A model generated the notes under the pieces. It was not told the origin of the DNA. It saw nothing but the letters and a program-made list of their open reading frames with translations, and searched no databases. Below, piece after piece: positions 1 through 5,200 of a stretch of 8,169 bases of DNA; position 1 is the stretch's first letter; each line of letters starts with the position of its first letter. Source of the DNA: Prevotellaceae bacterium. Lineage in GTDB: Bacteria; Bacteroidota; Bacteroidia; Bacteroidales; Paludibacteraceae. A program made the position numbers and the translations under genes. The DNA lies in the NCBI GenBank assembly GCA_031270565.1, contig JAISXJ010000153.1, positions 1-8,169 on the forward strand, read 5' to 3'.

Positions 1-2
1 AG

Positions 3-1031
3 AACCTTGAGCCTAATGGAGGAGGCATCTACATTTGGAACGGCAGTAAATGGTATTACATTGGCGGCGGAAAAGGCATTGCGACCGTTCCCGACCATTT
101 TGAACCTTCCTGTGCTACCAACTCTGTTTGCCAAAAATTTTTTGATGAGGGTTTTTATCCCGTTCCTTTGAGCGACACCGACCGTACTTTTAACGTTACC
201 TATCAGAGCCGAAGTGCGGATTTTGTAATGAAACCCGTAACGGGCGGCGTGTTTTATATGGGCAATCAGACTACTGACAACAGCAAACCCAACTACGACA
301 CTGGTAGCACTGCTTACTCTGTTCATCAGGTAGGTGTTTCTTCTTTTTATATGTCTAAGACGGAGGTAACGCAGAAGCAGTTTCTGACGGTGATGGATGC
401 TGCTGGGGAAGACAATACCTTGCCTATAACTTATAGAAGCTGGTATGATGCTATTGCCTTTTGTAACAAATTGAGTTTGCTTGATGGCAAAGAGCCGTGT
501 TATTCTGTAAGCACCGTTAGCAATTGGGCTACTCTGGCATACTCTTCCATACCTACTAGTAATACTGATGCTTGGAACAATGTCATTTGGGACAAGACTG
601 CCAACGGTTATCGTTTAGCCACTGAGGCTGAGTGGGAATATGCGGCACGTGGTGGACAGAAGAATGAATATACACGCACGCTTGGTGCCAGCGGTACGCA
701 GTATGTTTTCAGTGGCAGTAATACTATTAATGATGTGGCGTGGAACGTTAATCTTGGCGGTGCTACACGCGAAGTAGCAACGAAGGCGGCGAATGACTTG
801 GGTCTTCATGATATGTCCGGTAATGTATGGGAGTTTTGTTGGGACAGGCATGGTGATTATTCTACCTGTTGTGAAGAATCACCTGTTGGCGCTACCAGCG
901 GTGAGCGCATTTTGCGCGGCGGCAGCTATTCCGGTACTTTACACGTGTCGGCGCGCCACTCCTACTCCGGCTCCTCGTATAATCGCATCTATCCAGACCA
1001 CGGTTTCCGAATCGTGTGTTCCGCCTTTTAG
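3..1031 (+). CDS. SUMF1/FGE-fold protein, 5'-truncated by window edge; candidate DGR target protein
   Basis: The frame is open from the first complete codon (base 3) to TAG at 1029-1031, giving 342 residues with the N-terminus outside the window. A TTG at 168 is only an internal Leu codon: the upstream frame reads as sensible protein (IYIWNGSKWYYIGGG near residues 9-23). The SUMF1-type domain spans about residues 80-338: GGVFYMG (81-87), EVT (121-123), GYRLATEAEWEYAARGG (202-218), GLHDMSGNVWEF (267-278), RILRGGSY (302-309), GFRIV (334-338). True formylglycine-generating enzymes carry two active-site cysteines just after the RGGS motif. Here that segment reads SGTLHVSAR with no Cys, so sulfatase-activating chemistry is unlikely and a binding or display role fits better. 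Secretion cannot be judged without the N-terminus. The last ~35 codons look like a hypervariable region (separate entry). The fold assignment is firm; the role is inferred. Confidence 0.9.
   Translation, partial: NLEPNGGGIYIWNGSKWYYIGGGKGIATVPDHFEPSCATNSVCQKFFDEGFYPVPLSDTDRTFNVTYQSRSADFVMKPVTGGVFYMGNQTTDNSKPNYDTGSTAYSVHQVGVSSFYMSKTEVTQKQFLTVMDAAGEDNTLPITYRSWYDAIAFCNKLSLLDGKEPCYSVSTVSNWATLAYSSIPTSNTDAWNNVIWDKTANGYRLATEAEWEYAARGGQKNEYTRTLGASGTQYVFSGSNTINDVAWNVNLGGATREVATKAANDLGLHDMSGNVWEFCWDRHGDYSTCCEESPVGATSGERILRGGSYSGTLHVSARHSYSGSSYNRIYPDHGFRIVCSAF
924..1013 (+). other. Candidate DGR variable region (VR) at the C-terminus of the FGE-fold gene
   Basis: Between the invariant RGGS (codons 915-926) and GFR (1002-1010) motifs, codons 927-1001 are Tyr, Ser, Gly, Thr, Leu, His, Val, Ser, Ala, Arg, His, Ser, Tyr, Ser, Gly, Ser, Ser, Tyr, Asn, Arg, Ile, Tyr, Pro, Asp, His. 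Of these 25 codons, 13 end in C and 6 in T; most (TCC, GGT, ACT, CAC, TAC, GGC, ATC, TAT) are one or two A-substitutions away from AAC or AAT. This is what adenine-specific mutagenic retrohoming produces from an Asn-rich template repeat. C-terminal variable regions in C-type-lectin/FGE folds are the known DGR arrangement (Mtd of phage BPP-1, TvpA of Treponema denticola). No template repeat, Avd or reverse transcriptase lies in the window, so they would have to be upstream or act in trans. Codon skew alone could also come from ordinary selection. Confidence 0.5.
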
Positions 1032-1062
1032 TGAAAGGAAAGAAAGCAAAAGAAAACAAAAC

Positions 1063-1105
1063 AAAAGCCTCCGGAAACGGGGGCTTTTCTTAGTTTTTAG
1101 TTTTT
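1063..1105 (+). terminator. Hairpin with GAAA tetraloop after the FGE-fold gene (terminator and/or DGR target hairpin)
   Basis: Arm 1063-1073 pairs with arm 1078-1088 over 11 bp, with a single G-U wobble (T1070 with G1081) and a GAAA loop at 1074-1077. The outer four pairs are A-T, so the transcript ends the stem in UUUU and runs into a U-rich stretch to 1105. That is a good Rho-independent terminator, starting 31 bp after the stop codon. A short GC-rich hairpin with a GAAA loop just past the variable region is also the cis-element used for target recognition by the BPP-1 DGR, so the structure could serve both roles. Confidence 0.8.
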
Positions 1106-1132
1106 AGAGTGTAGTTATTCGTTATTCGTGTA
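1091..1132 (+). repeat. Degenerate heptanucleotide tandem repeat (TAGTTTT type)
   Basis: Read in steps of seven from 1091, the bases are TAGTTTT, TAGTTTT, TAGAGTG, TAGTTAT, TCGTTAT, TCGTGTA. The first two are exact copies and the rest decay progressively while keeping the period. The tract is noncoding and immediately follows the hairpin. It matches the short-tandem-repeat style of intergenic filler. The repeat at 1213-1233 has the same period and a related sequence on the opposite strand. Confidence 0.6.
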
Positions 1133-1169
1133 TTTGTGGCTAAATTATTTTTGAGATTGCCCCTTTTTT

Positions 1170-1195
1170 CACAGGATTAACAAGATGCTTAGGAT
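1170..1195 (+). repeat. Interspersed intergenic repeat of the ACAGGATTAACAAGAT type
   Basis: The segment reads CACAGGATTAACAAGATG followed by CTTAGGAT, preceded by a T-run and followed by ATAATGATTTTTT. GGAT occurs twice (1173-1176 and 1192-1195) and AAGAT once between them. From memory, phrases of this kind recur between genes of several bacterial genomes as a short repetitive element. I cannot count copies from one window, so the assignment rests on resemblance only. Confidence 0.35.
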
Positions 1196-1212
1196 AATGA
1201 TTTTTTATTTTT

Positions 1213-1233
1213 GAAAACTGAAAACTGAAAACT
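1213..1233 (+). repeat. Three exact tandem copies of GAAAACT
   Basis: GAAAACT occurs at 1213-1219, 1220-1226 and 1227-1233 without mismatch. The reverse complement, AGTTTTC, matches the heptamers at 1091-1104 except for a C/T change. Bases 1218-1233 can pair with 1092-1107 over 16 positions if two G-U pairs are allowed. Confidence 0.75.
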
Positions 1234-1256
1234 TTTCACAGCGCCTCAAAAAAAGC

Positions 1257-1274
1257 ATTAACCAAGAATTAACC
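1257..1274 (+). repeat. Direct repeat ATTAACC spaced by one helical turn
   Basis: ATTAACC occurs at 1257-1263 and 1268-1274, an 11-bp period that puts both copies on the same DNA face. The pair lies about 40-55 bp upstream of the recR promoter -7 element, so a regulator site is conceivable. The motif is AT-rich and could be chance. Confidence 0.3.
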
Positions 1275-1311
1275 GCATGACATTGTGATATGCAACGTGA
1301 AGTTTTTTTTG

Positions 1312-1319
1312 TAGCTTTG
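1312..1319 (+). promoter_or_regulatory. Bacteroidota-type -7 promoter element for recR operon
   Basis: TAGCTTTG followed by CA fits the TAnnTTTG consensus of the primary sigma factor in Bacteroidota. It lies 66 bp before the recR ATG, placing the transcription start at about 1325. A -33 TTTG at the usual 19-21 bp spacing is not visible; the nearest TTG (1283-1285) is too far upstream. No other equally good element was seen between the genes up to recG, which supports one promoter for the block. Confidence 0.6.
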
Positions 1320-1384
1320 CAGCCGAAAAAACAAATCCACCCTGTGTGCAGTCGTTTCGCTGTGTACAGGGAGAAAGAAAAAAG

Positions 1385-2029
1385 ATGAATTTCCATTCCT
1401 ATCCTTCCGTATTGCTTGAAAATGTTGTTAATGAATTGTCAATGTTACCAAGTGTTGGACGCAAGACAGCGCTTCGACTGGCGTTATACCTGTTGCGTCA
1501 GGATGAACAGCAGGCAGCGGCGCTCGGCAAAGCCATAGTCGATTTCCGCCATCAGGTGCATTATTGCAGCGAATGTCATAACATTTCCGATACCGACCGT
1601 TGCGCCATCTGCAGTGACTCCCGCCGCGACCATACCACCGTCTGCGTTGTGGAACATATCGGCGACGTCATGGCAATCGAAAATACACAGCAATATCGAG
1701 GCGTCTATCACGTGCTTGGCGGAATCATTTCCCCCATGAACGGTATCAGTCCAAGCGATTTGCAGATAGCCTCACTTATAGAACGGGTCGCAGCCGGCAG
1801 TGTGCGAGAGGTGATTCTGGCGCTTAACGCCGACATCGAAAGCGATACAACCTGTTTTTATATTTACAAAAAACTCTCCCCGCATACCGTCAAGCTAACA
1901 ACCATTGCCCGCGGTATTGCCGTCGGAGATACGCTTGAATATGCCGATGAAATCACTCTGGGACGCTCCATTGTCAATCGTGTGGCGTTCTCATTATCAT
2001 CCGAAATAAAAACCGACGAATTAAAATAA
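1385..2029 (+). CDS. recR: Recombination mediator protein RecR
   Basis: This 214-residue protein is close to the usual ~200 for RecR. RecR acts with RecO (and RecF) to load RecA on SSB-coated single-stranded DNA during gap repair. In order: helix-hairpin-helix region LPSVGRKTALRLALYLL (21-37); Cys4 zinc finger C61, C64, C73, C76; a Toprim domain starting near VCVVE (86-90); and a C-terminal segment with the conserved LGGIISPMNGI (111-121), LALNAD and ARGIAVGDTLEYAD. I chose the ATG at 1385 over an in-frame GTG at 1346 because family members begin close to the YPSVLLE motif and an AGGGAG sequence (1368-1373) sits 11 bases upstream. It is the first gene of a seven-gene same-strand block behind the promoter at 1312. 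Confidence 0.96.
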   Translation: MNFHSYPSVLLENVVNELSMLPSVGRKTALRLALYLLRQDEQQAAALGKAIVDFRHQVHYCSECHNISDTDRCAICSDSRRDHTTVCVVEHIGDVMAIENTQQYRGVYHVLGGIISPMNGISPSDLQIASLIERVAAGSVREVILALNADIESDTTCFYIYKKLSPHTVKLTTIARGIAVGDTLEYADEITLGRSIVNRVAFSLSSEIKTDELK

Positions 2030-2041
2030 ACTGTTCTCGCC

Positions 2042-2467
2042 ATGCAACACATTGTCAAATCACTCACTGTTTTTTATTACATCCAATTTCCGGTTATTCT
2101 TGCGGTTGCCGGAGTAGGCATACTTTTGCAAAGGCAGGGCATTGCCATAGAACATGCCGGCGCCAAAACGACTTTAGAAAGCCTCGTGATACTCTATGTG
2201 ATAGCTTCTATGCCGTTAGCCTTGAAACTGTTCAGCGCCGGCGTGCGGAAATTGCGTGCCGACACCGACATAACCCGCCGCCACGCCAGATATGTATCGT
2301 ATGCACGGTGGCGCATCGTGGCTATTGCCTTTGGCATAGACATCAGTATTCTGGGGTTTTATCTGTTGCCGGAGTTTCATCTGATCTATCTGGCTGCCAT
2401 AGGCGCTCTGGCGATGATTTTCTGTAAACCGACGCATAAACGCATAGAGGCGGATTTGAGTAATTGA
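2042..2467 (+). CDS. Four-helix integral membrane protein of unknown function
   Basis: The product is 141 residues and I cannot assign a function. Four hydrophobic segments are visible at about 10-30, 45-67, 91-110 and 113-128. They are separated by a short basic loop (RQ near 31), a longer highly charged cytoplasmic-looking loop at 68-90 (RKLRADTDITRRHARYVSYA), and a tight turn between helices 3 and 4. The C-terminus is charged (KPTHKRIEADL). No catalytic motif is evident. It starts 12 bases after the recR stop, so it is very likely co-transcribed with recR. The start has no clear Shine-Dalgarno, as is common in this phylum. It is probably a conserved small membrane protein carried with recR in related genomes; that is recollection, not shown here. 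Confidence 0.85.
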   Translation: MQHIVKSLTVFYYIQFPVILAVAGVGILLQRQGIAIEHAGAKTTLESLVILYVIASMPLALKLFSAGVRKLRADTDITRRHARYVSYARWRIVAIAFGIDISILGFYLLPEFHLIYLAAIGALAMIFCKPTHKRIEADLSN

Positions 2468-2493
2468 TAATTCATAATAAATAACCAAACAGA

Positions 2494-2910
2494 ATGGTCA
2501 TAGCCGTAGATTTTGATGGAACAATTGTTGAGCATGCCTATCCCGCTATTGGTCGCCCGATACCGTTTGCCATTGATGTATTGAAAAAACTCTGTTATGA
2601 AGAATATCATCAGCTTATTCTCTGGACAGTGCGCGAGGGTACGCTGCTTGATGACGCTGTGGCTTACTGTCGCGAGCAGGGTGTGGAATTTTATGCCGTA
2701 AACAGGAATGAACCCGAAGATGTTGAGGTGAGTTATCCGCGCAAGGTGCTTGCCGACATCTACATCGACGACCGTAACCTTGGCGGCTTGCCCGACTGGG
2801 GCGTTATTTACCGAATAATAAAATATAACGAATCATGGCAGGACGCCTATTTAAACAACGATATGCTACCGCCTAAAAAAACGTTCTTTGCACAACTATT
2901 TTCACGTTAA
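2494..2910 (+). CDS. Small HAD-superfamily hydrolase
   Basis: This 138-residue protein begins directly with the HAD motif I, VDFDGT (D6 nucleophile, D8 general acid). Motif II is likely T45 in LILWTVREG, the motif III Lys is likely K84 in YPRKVLADIY, and motif IV is IDDRN (D92/D93). There is almost no insertion between motifs, so this is a minimal, uncapped Rossmann core. Such proteins often act on larger substrates or pair with another protein. The substrate cannot be read from the sequence; phosphatase activity is the default family expectation. It starts 26 bases after the preceding gene, behind an AT-rich spacer without a Shine-Dalgarno. The fold call is strong and the specificity is unknown. 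Confidence 0.88.
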   Translation: MVIAVDFDGTIVEHAYPAIGRPIPFAIDVLKKLCYEEYHQLILWTVREGTLLDDAVAYCREQGVEFYAVNRNEPEDVEVSYPRKVLADIYIDDRNLGGLPDWGVIYRIIKYNESWQDAYLNNDMLPPKKTFFAQLFSR

Positions 2911-2924
2911 ACATTATACTCAAT

Positions 2925-3392
2925 ATGATACAGCGAATTCAAACAATCTATCTTCTGCTTGCTGCGCTTCTGCTGTCGTCCATGCTGTTTCTGCCGGTTG
3001 TTACGCTTGGCGGCGATGGGGACATTCTGCTTGTAAACGGCTTCGGCAGCATCATCCGCTACGTTGACGGCAGCAAAGAGACACTTTCTACACCGGTAAC
3101 AGTTCCCTGTTTGCTGATTGCAACGGCATTATTACTGTTCGTTACACTCTGGCTCTACCGCAACCGCCGGTTGCAGATACGGCTCACACTGCTGTCCACA
3201 GGACTGACCCTCTGTTACGGCATCCTTATCGGCTGTTATGCGTGGATGGTAACAGGGGATTACAGCCTGTTGCAACCAACCATAGGGATTGGCGCGGCAG
3301 CGTTGCCGCTGACTGTGCTGTGCGAGTGTCTGGCAGTCTTCAATATCCGCAAGGATGAAAAACTGGTACGCTCCACCGATAGGCTGCGTTAG
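2925..3392 (+). CDS. DUF4293 family membrane protein
   Basis: The 155-residue product begins MIQRIQTIYLLLAALLL and ends IRKDEKLVRSTDRLR. These two ends are the signatures of the Bacteroidota-restricted DUF4293 family. Four membrane segments are predicted by eye at about 8-28, 58-77, 86-107 and 117-140. A Gly/Asp-rich loop at 29-57 between helices 1 and 2 probably faces the periplasm, and the charged C-terminal tail the cytoplasm. No function is known for the family. It sits 14 bases after the HAD gene and 20 before the next start, so it lies inside the same transcription unit. It is one of the best phylum markers in this window. Confidence 0.92.
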   Translation: MIQRIQTIYLLLAALLLSSMLFLPVVTLGGDGDILLVNGFGSIIRYVDGSKETLSTPVTVPCLLIATALLLFVTLWLYRNRRLQIRLTLLSTGLTLCYGILIGCYAWMVTGDYSLLQPTIGIGAAALPLTVLCECLAVFNIRKDEKLVRSTDRLR

Positions 3393-3412
3393 AAAAAATC
3401 AATACGGAAGAG

Positions 3413-4438
3413 ATGATAAATTGTTATTCGGGGAAAGACCCCGTTATTTGTAAACCCGCTCCGCACATGCTTCAGACAGACAAAATCAGATTATTAATAG
3501 AGAAGGAACTGGAGGAATTTAATACGATATTCAATCAGTCGTTCGATACCCCCGATCCTCTTCTTGGAGAGGCATTGAGGCATTTGCACCGTCGCAAAGG
3601 CAAGCAGATTCGCCCAATGCTGACCATCTTGACGGCAAGACTGTGCGGACAGGTGAATATGAATACCTACCTTGTCTCGGCAGCATTTGAGATGCTGCAT
3701 ACCGCCAGTCTGGTGCATGATGATGTCATTGACGATTCGTCGCAGCGACGCAATCAGCCCACGCTCAATGTTCTGTTCGATAATAAAACGGCTGTACTGG
3801 TGGGCGACTATCTGCTGACCACCGCTATGGATTATGTGGCGCGTGTTGGAAGTATCGGTCTGGTACATTTTCTTGTAGAACTGGGCAAAACCATCACACG
3901 CGGCGAACTGCTGCAGTTGCAGTATGCTCATCATTTCCCCTCTGAAGAGGACTATTATCAGGTAATAAAACACAAGACGGCGACGCTTTTTGCCTGTTGC
4001 ACGGAGGGAGGCGCACGCTCGGTCAATGCCGACAGGCAGGCATGTGAAGCCTTGCGCAGTTATGGCGAAAATCTTGGTATCTGTTTTCAAATAAAGGATG
4101 ACATCCTTGACTATTCTTCGGCATCAGCTGTCGGAAAGCCGGTTTATAATGATATTCAGGAGGGGAAAATTACGCTGCCCTTACTTCATACGCTGCAACA
4201 GTGTACCGCTCAGGAACGGGAAACAATCGAAAAAATGCTTGGTAACGGGATTGCCGGTGAACAGGATAGGAACACTATCCTGCAACTGGTCGATACGTAC
4301 AACGGTATCGCATTTGCCGGACACCGGATGTTGCATTTCAGGGAACAGGCGCTTCAGGCGCTTGACATTTTCGAGGCTTCCATTGAAAAACAGGCTTTGA
4401 TTGACATACTCAACTTTGCTCTCGAAAGAGAATCATAG
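3413..4438 (+). CDS. Long-chain polyprenyl diphosphate synthase (IspB/HepT-like)
   Basis: This trans-prenyltransferase extends an allylic diphosphate with isopentenyl diphosphate units. The signatures are GKQIRP (63-68, IPP-binding Lys and Arg), the first Asp-rich motif DDVIDD (103-108) followed by the QRR arginines, the second DDILD (229-233), and GKP...EGKITLPL (241-257). The residue five before the first motif is Ala (A98), not a bulky aromatic, which fits a long-chain product, probably the menaquinone side chain. At 341 residues it is slightly longer than the usual ~325. The first 18 residues (rich in Cys/Pro) do not look like the family, and the next ATG at 3467 starts MLQTDKIRLLIEKEL, where family similarity begins, so the true start may be 3467. 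GGAAG before the first ATG is only 2 bases away. It precedes ispD, which supplies its precursors. Confidence 0.93.
   Translation: MINCYSGKDPVICKPAPHMLQTDKIRLLIEKELEEFNTIFNQSFDTPDPLLGEALRHLHRRKGKQIRPMLTILTARLCGQVNMNTYLVSAAFEMLHTASLVHDDVIDDSSQRRNQPTLNVLFDNKTAVLVGDYLLTTAMDYVARVGSIGLVHFLVELGKTITRGELLQLQYAHHFPSEEDYYQVIKHKTATLFACCTEGGARSVNADRQACEALRSYGENLGICFQIKDDILDYSSASAVGKPVYNDIQEGKITLPLLHTLQQCTAQERETIEKMLGNGIAGEQDRNTILQLVDTYNGIAFAGHRMLHFREQALQALDIFEASIEKQALIDILNFALERES
3429..3443 (+). promoter_or_regulatory. Small GC hairpin near the 5' end of the polyprenyl synthase gene
   Basis: CGGGG (3429-3433) and CCCCG (3439-3443) form a 5-bp stem with an AAAGA loop. If translation starts at 3413 the hairpin is in codons 6-11; if it starts at 3467 the hairpin lies in the untranslated leader, 23 bases ahead of the ATG. 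It could modulate initiation or simply be chance. Confidence 0.3.
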
Positions 4439-4462
4439 ATATTTCTTTAACATCGGGAAAAC

Positions 4463-4495
4463 GAATATTGTATCCGATATTCAAAAAATATATTC
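4463..4495 (+). repeat. AT-rich inverted repeats upstream of ispD
   Basis: GAATAT (4463-4468) and ATATTC (4477-4482) are inverted around an 8-bp spacer, and a further ATATTC lies at 4490-4495, 3 bases before the ispD ATG. This 60-bp gap is the longest in the gene block. It lacks both a recognisable TAnnTTTG element and a Shine-Dalgarno. It may be an operator or a translation-control element, or only AT-rich leader. Confidence 0.3.
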
Positions 4496-4498
4496 GAA

Positions 4499-5194
4499 AT
4501 GATTAATCCCAATAACAGAACAAACGGGGCGCGTGTGGCTGTCATTGTTGCGGGCGGCAGCGGACGGCGAATGGGTAGCGAGTTGCCGAAGCAGTTTATG
4601 CTTCTTGCCGGACGTCCCGTACTGATGCGCACGTTGGACGCCTTTCTGCAATTCGACGCGCAGTTGCGGTTGATTGTGGTAATTCCGGAGACATTCCTTT
4701 CTCTGTGGCAAACGCTTTGTGCCGAACACCGTTTTGATACGCCTCATCTTGTGGCAACGGGAGGCGAGCAACGCTTCTATTCAGTGAAAAATGCCCTGAC
4801 CCTTATTAATGATAATGACCTTGTAGCGGTGCATGATGGCGTCCGCCCCTTTGTCTCCACAGCAACGCTGAAACGCTGTTTTGAGGAGGCGGAACGGTCG
4901 GGCGCGGCAGTTGCGGCATTGCCGCTGACGGAGAGCCTGCGACAGGAAACAGCGCAGGGTAGCCGTGCTATCAACCGTGAAGGGTATTTTATCGTACAAA
5001 CGCCGCAGGTTTTTCGCGGCGCTCTGTTAAAACAAGCCTGCGAACAGCCATTCACACCTCACTTCACCGATGATGCAAGCGTCGTGGAGGCGCTTGGGCA
5101 TCGTATAACGATGGTGGAAGGCAATCGTGAGAATATCAAAATTACAACGCCTTTCGATTTGCTCACAGGCGAAACATTTCTTTCTTCCAACTGA
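4499..5194 (+). CDS. ispD: 2-C-methyl-D-erythritol 4-phosphate cytidylyltransferase
   Basis: IspD joins CTP and 2-C-methyl-D-erythritol 4-phosphate to give CDP-ME, the third step of the MEP route to isoprenoids, in the cytosol as a homodimer. The 231-residue length is normal. Motifs: nucleotide loop VAGGSGRRMGSELPKQF (17-33) with R24 and K31 corresponding to E. coli R20 and K27; VHDGVRPFVS (111-120) with D113; NREG with R160 and QTPQVFR with T168, the pair contacting MEP; DDASVVE (191-197); GNRENIKITTPFDL (208-221) with K214. All key residues are present. An N-terminal extension of ~10 residues precedes the first strand, so the start could lie slightly inside. It is followed after only 6 bases by recG, indicating translational coupling, and preceded by a prenyl synthase that uses the pathway's products. 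Confidence 0.97.
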   Translation: MINPNNRTNGARVAVIVAGGSGRRMGSELPKQFMLLAGRPVLMRTLDAFLQFDAQLRLIVVIPETFLSLWQTLCAEHRFDTPHLVATGGEQRFYSVKNALTLINDNDLVAVHDGVRPFVSTATLKRCFEEAERSGAAVAALPLTESLRQETAQGSRAINREGYFIVQTPQVFRGALLKQACEQPFTPHFTDDASVVEALGHRITMVEGNRENIKITTPFDLLTGETFLSSN

Positions 5195-5200
5195 TTTGCT

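Noticed and set aside
168..170. TTG as the start of the FGE-fold gene
   Set aside because: The same frame is open back to base 3 and encodes plausible protein (WNGSKWYYIGGG), so the gene simply continues beyond the window edge.
1213..1233. CRISPR-like repeat
   Set aside because: The units are 7 bp, directly adjacent, with no spacers.
1346..1348. GTG as the recR start
   Set aside because: It would add 13 residues not found in the family and would place the AGGGAG ribosome-binding sequence inside the coding region; the ATG at 1385 fits both.
1032..1384. Small RNA or DGR template repeat in the gap after the FGE-fold gene
   Set aside because: No stretch resembles the variable region (no RGGS...GFR-encoding near-copy on either strand by eye), and no structured RNA beyond the hairpin and repeats is evident.
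3494..4090. Minus-strand reading frame of 198 codons
   Set aside because: It is antisense to the polyprenyl synthase, including both Asp-rich motifs; the sense protein explains the sequence.
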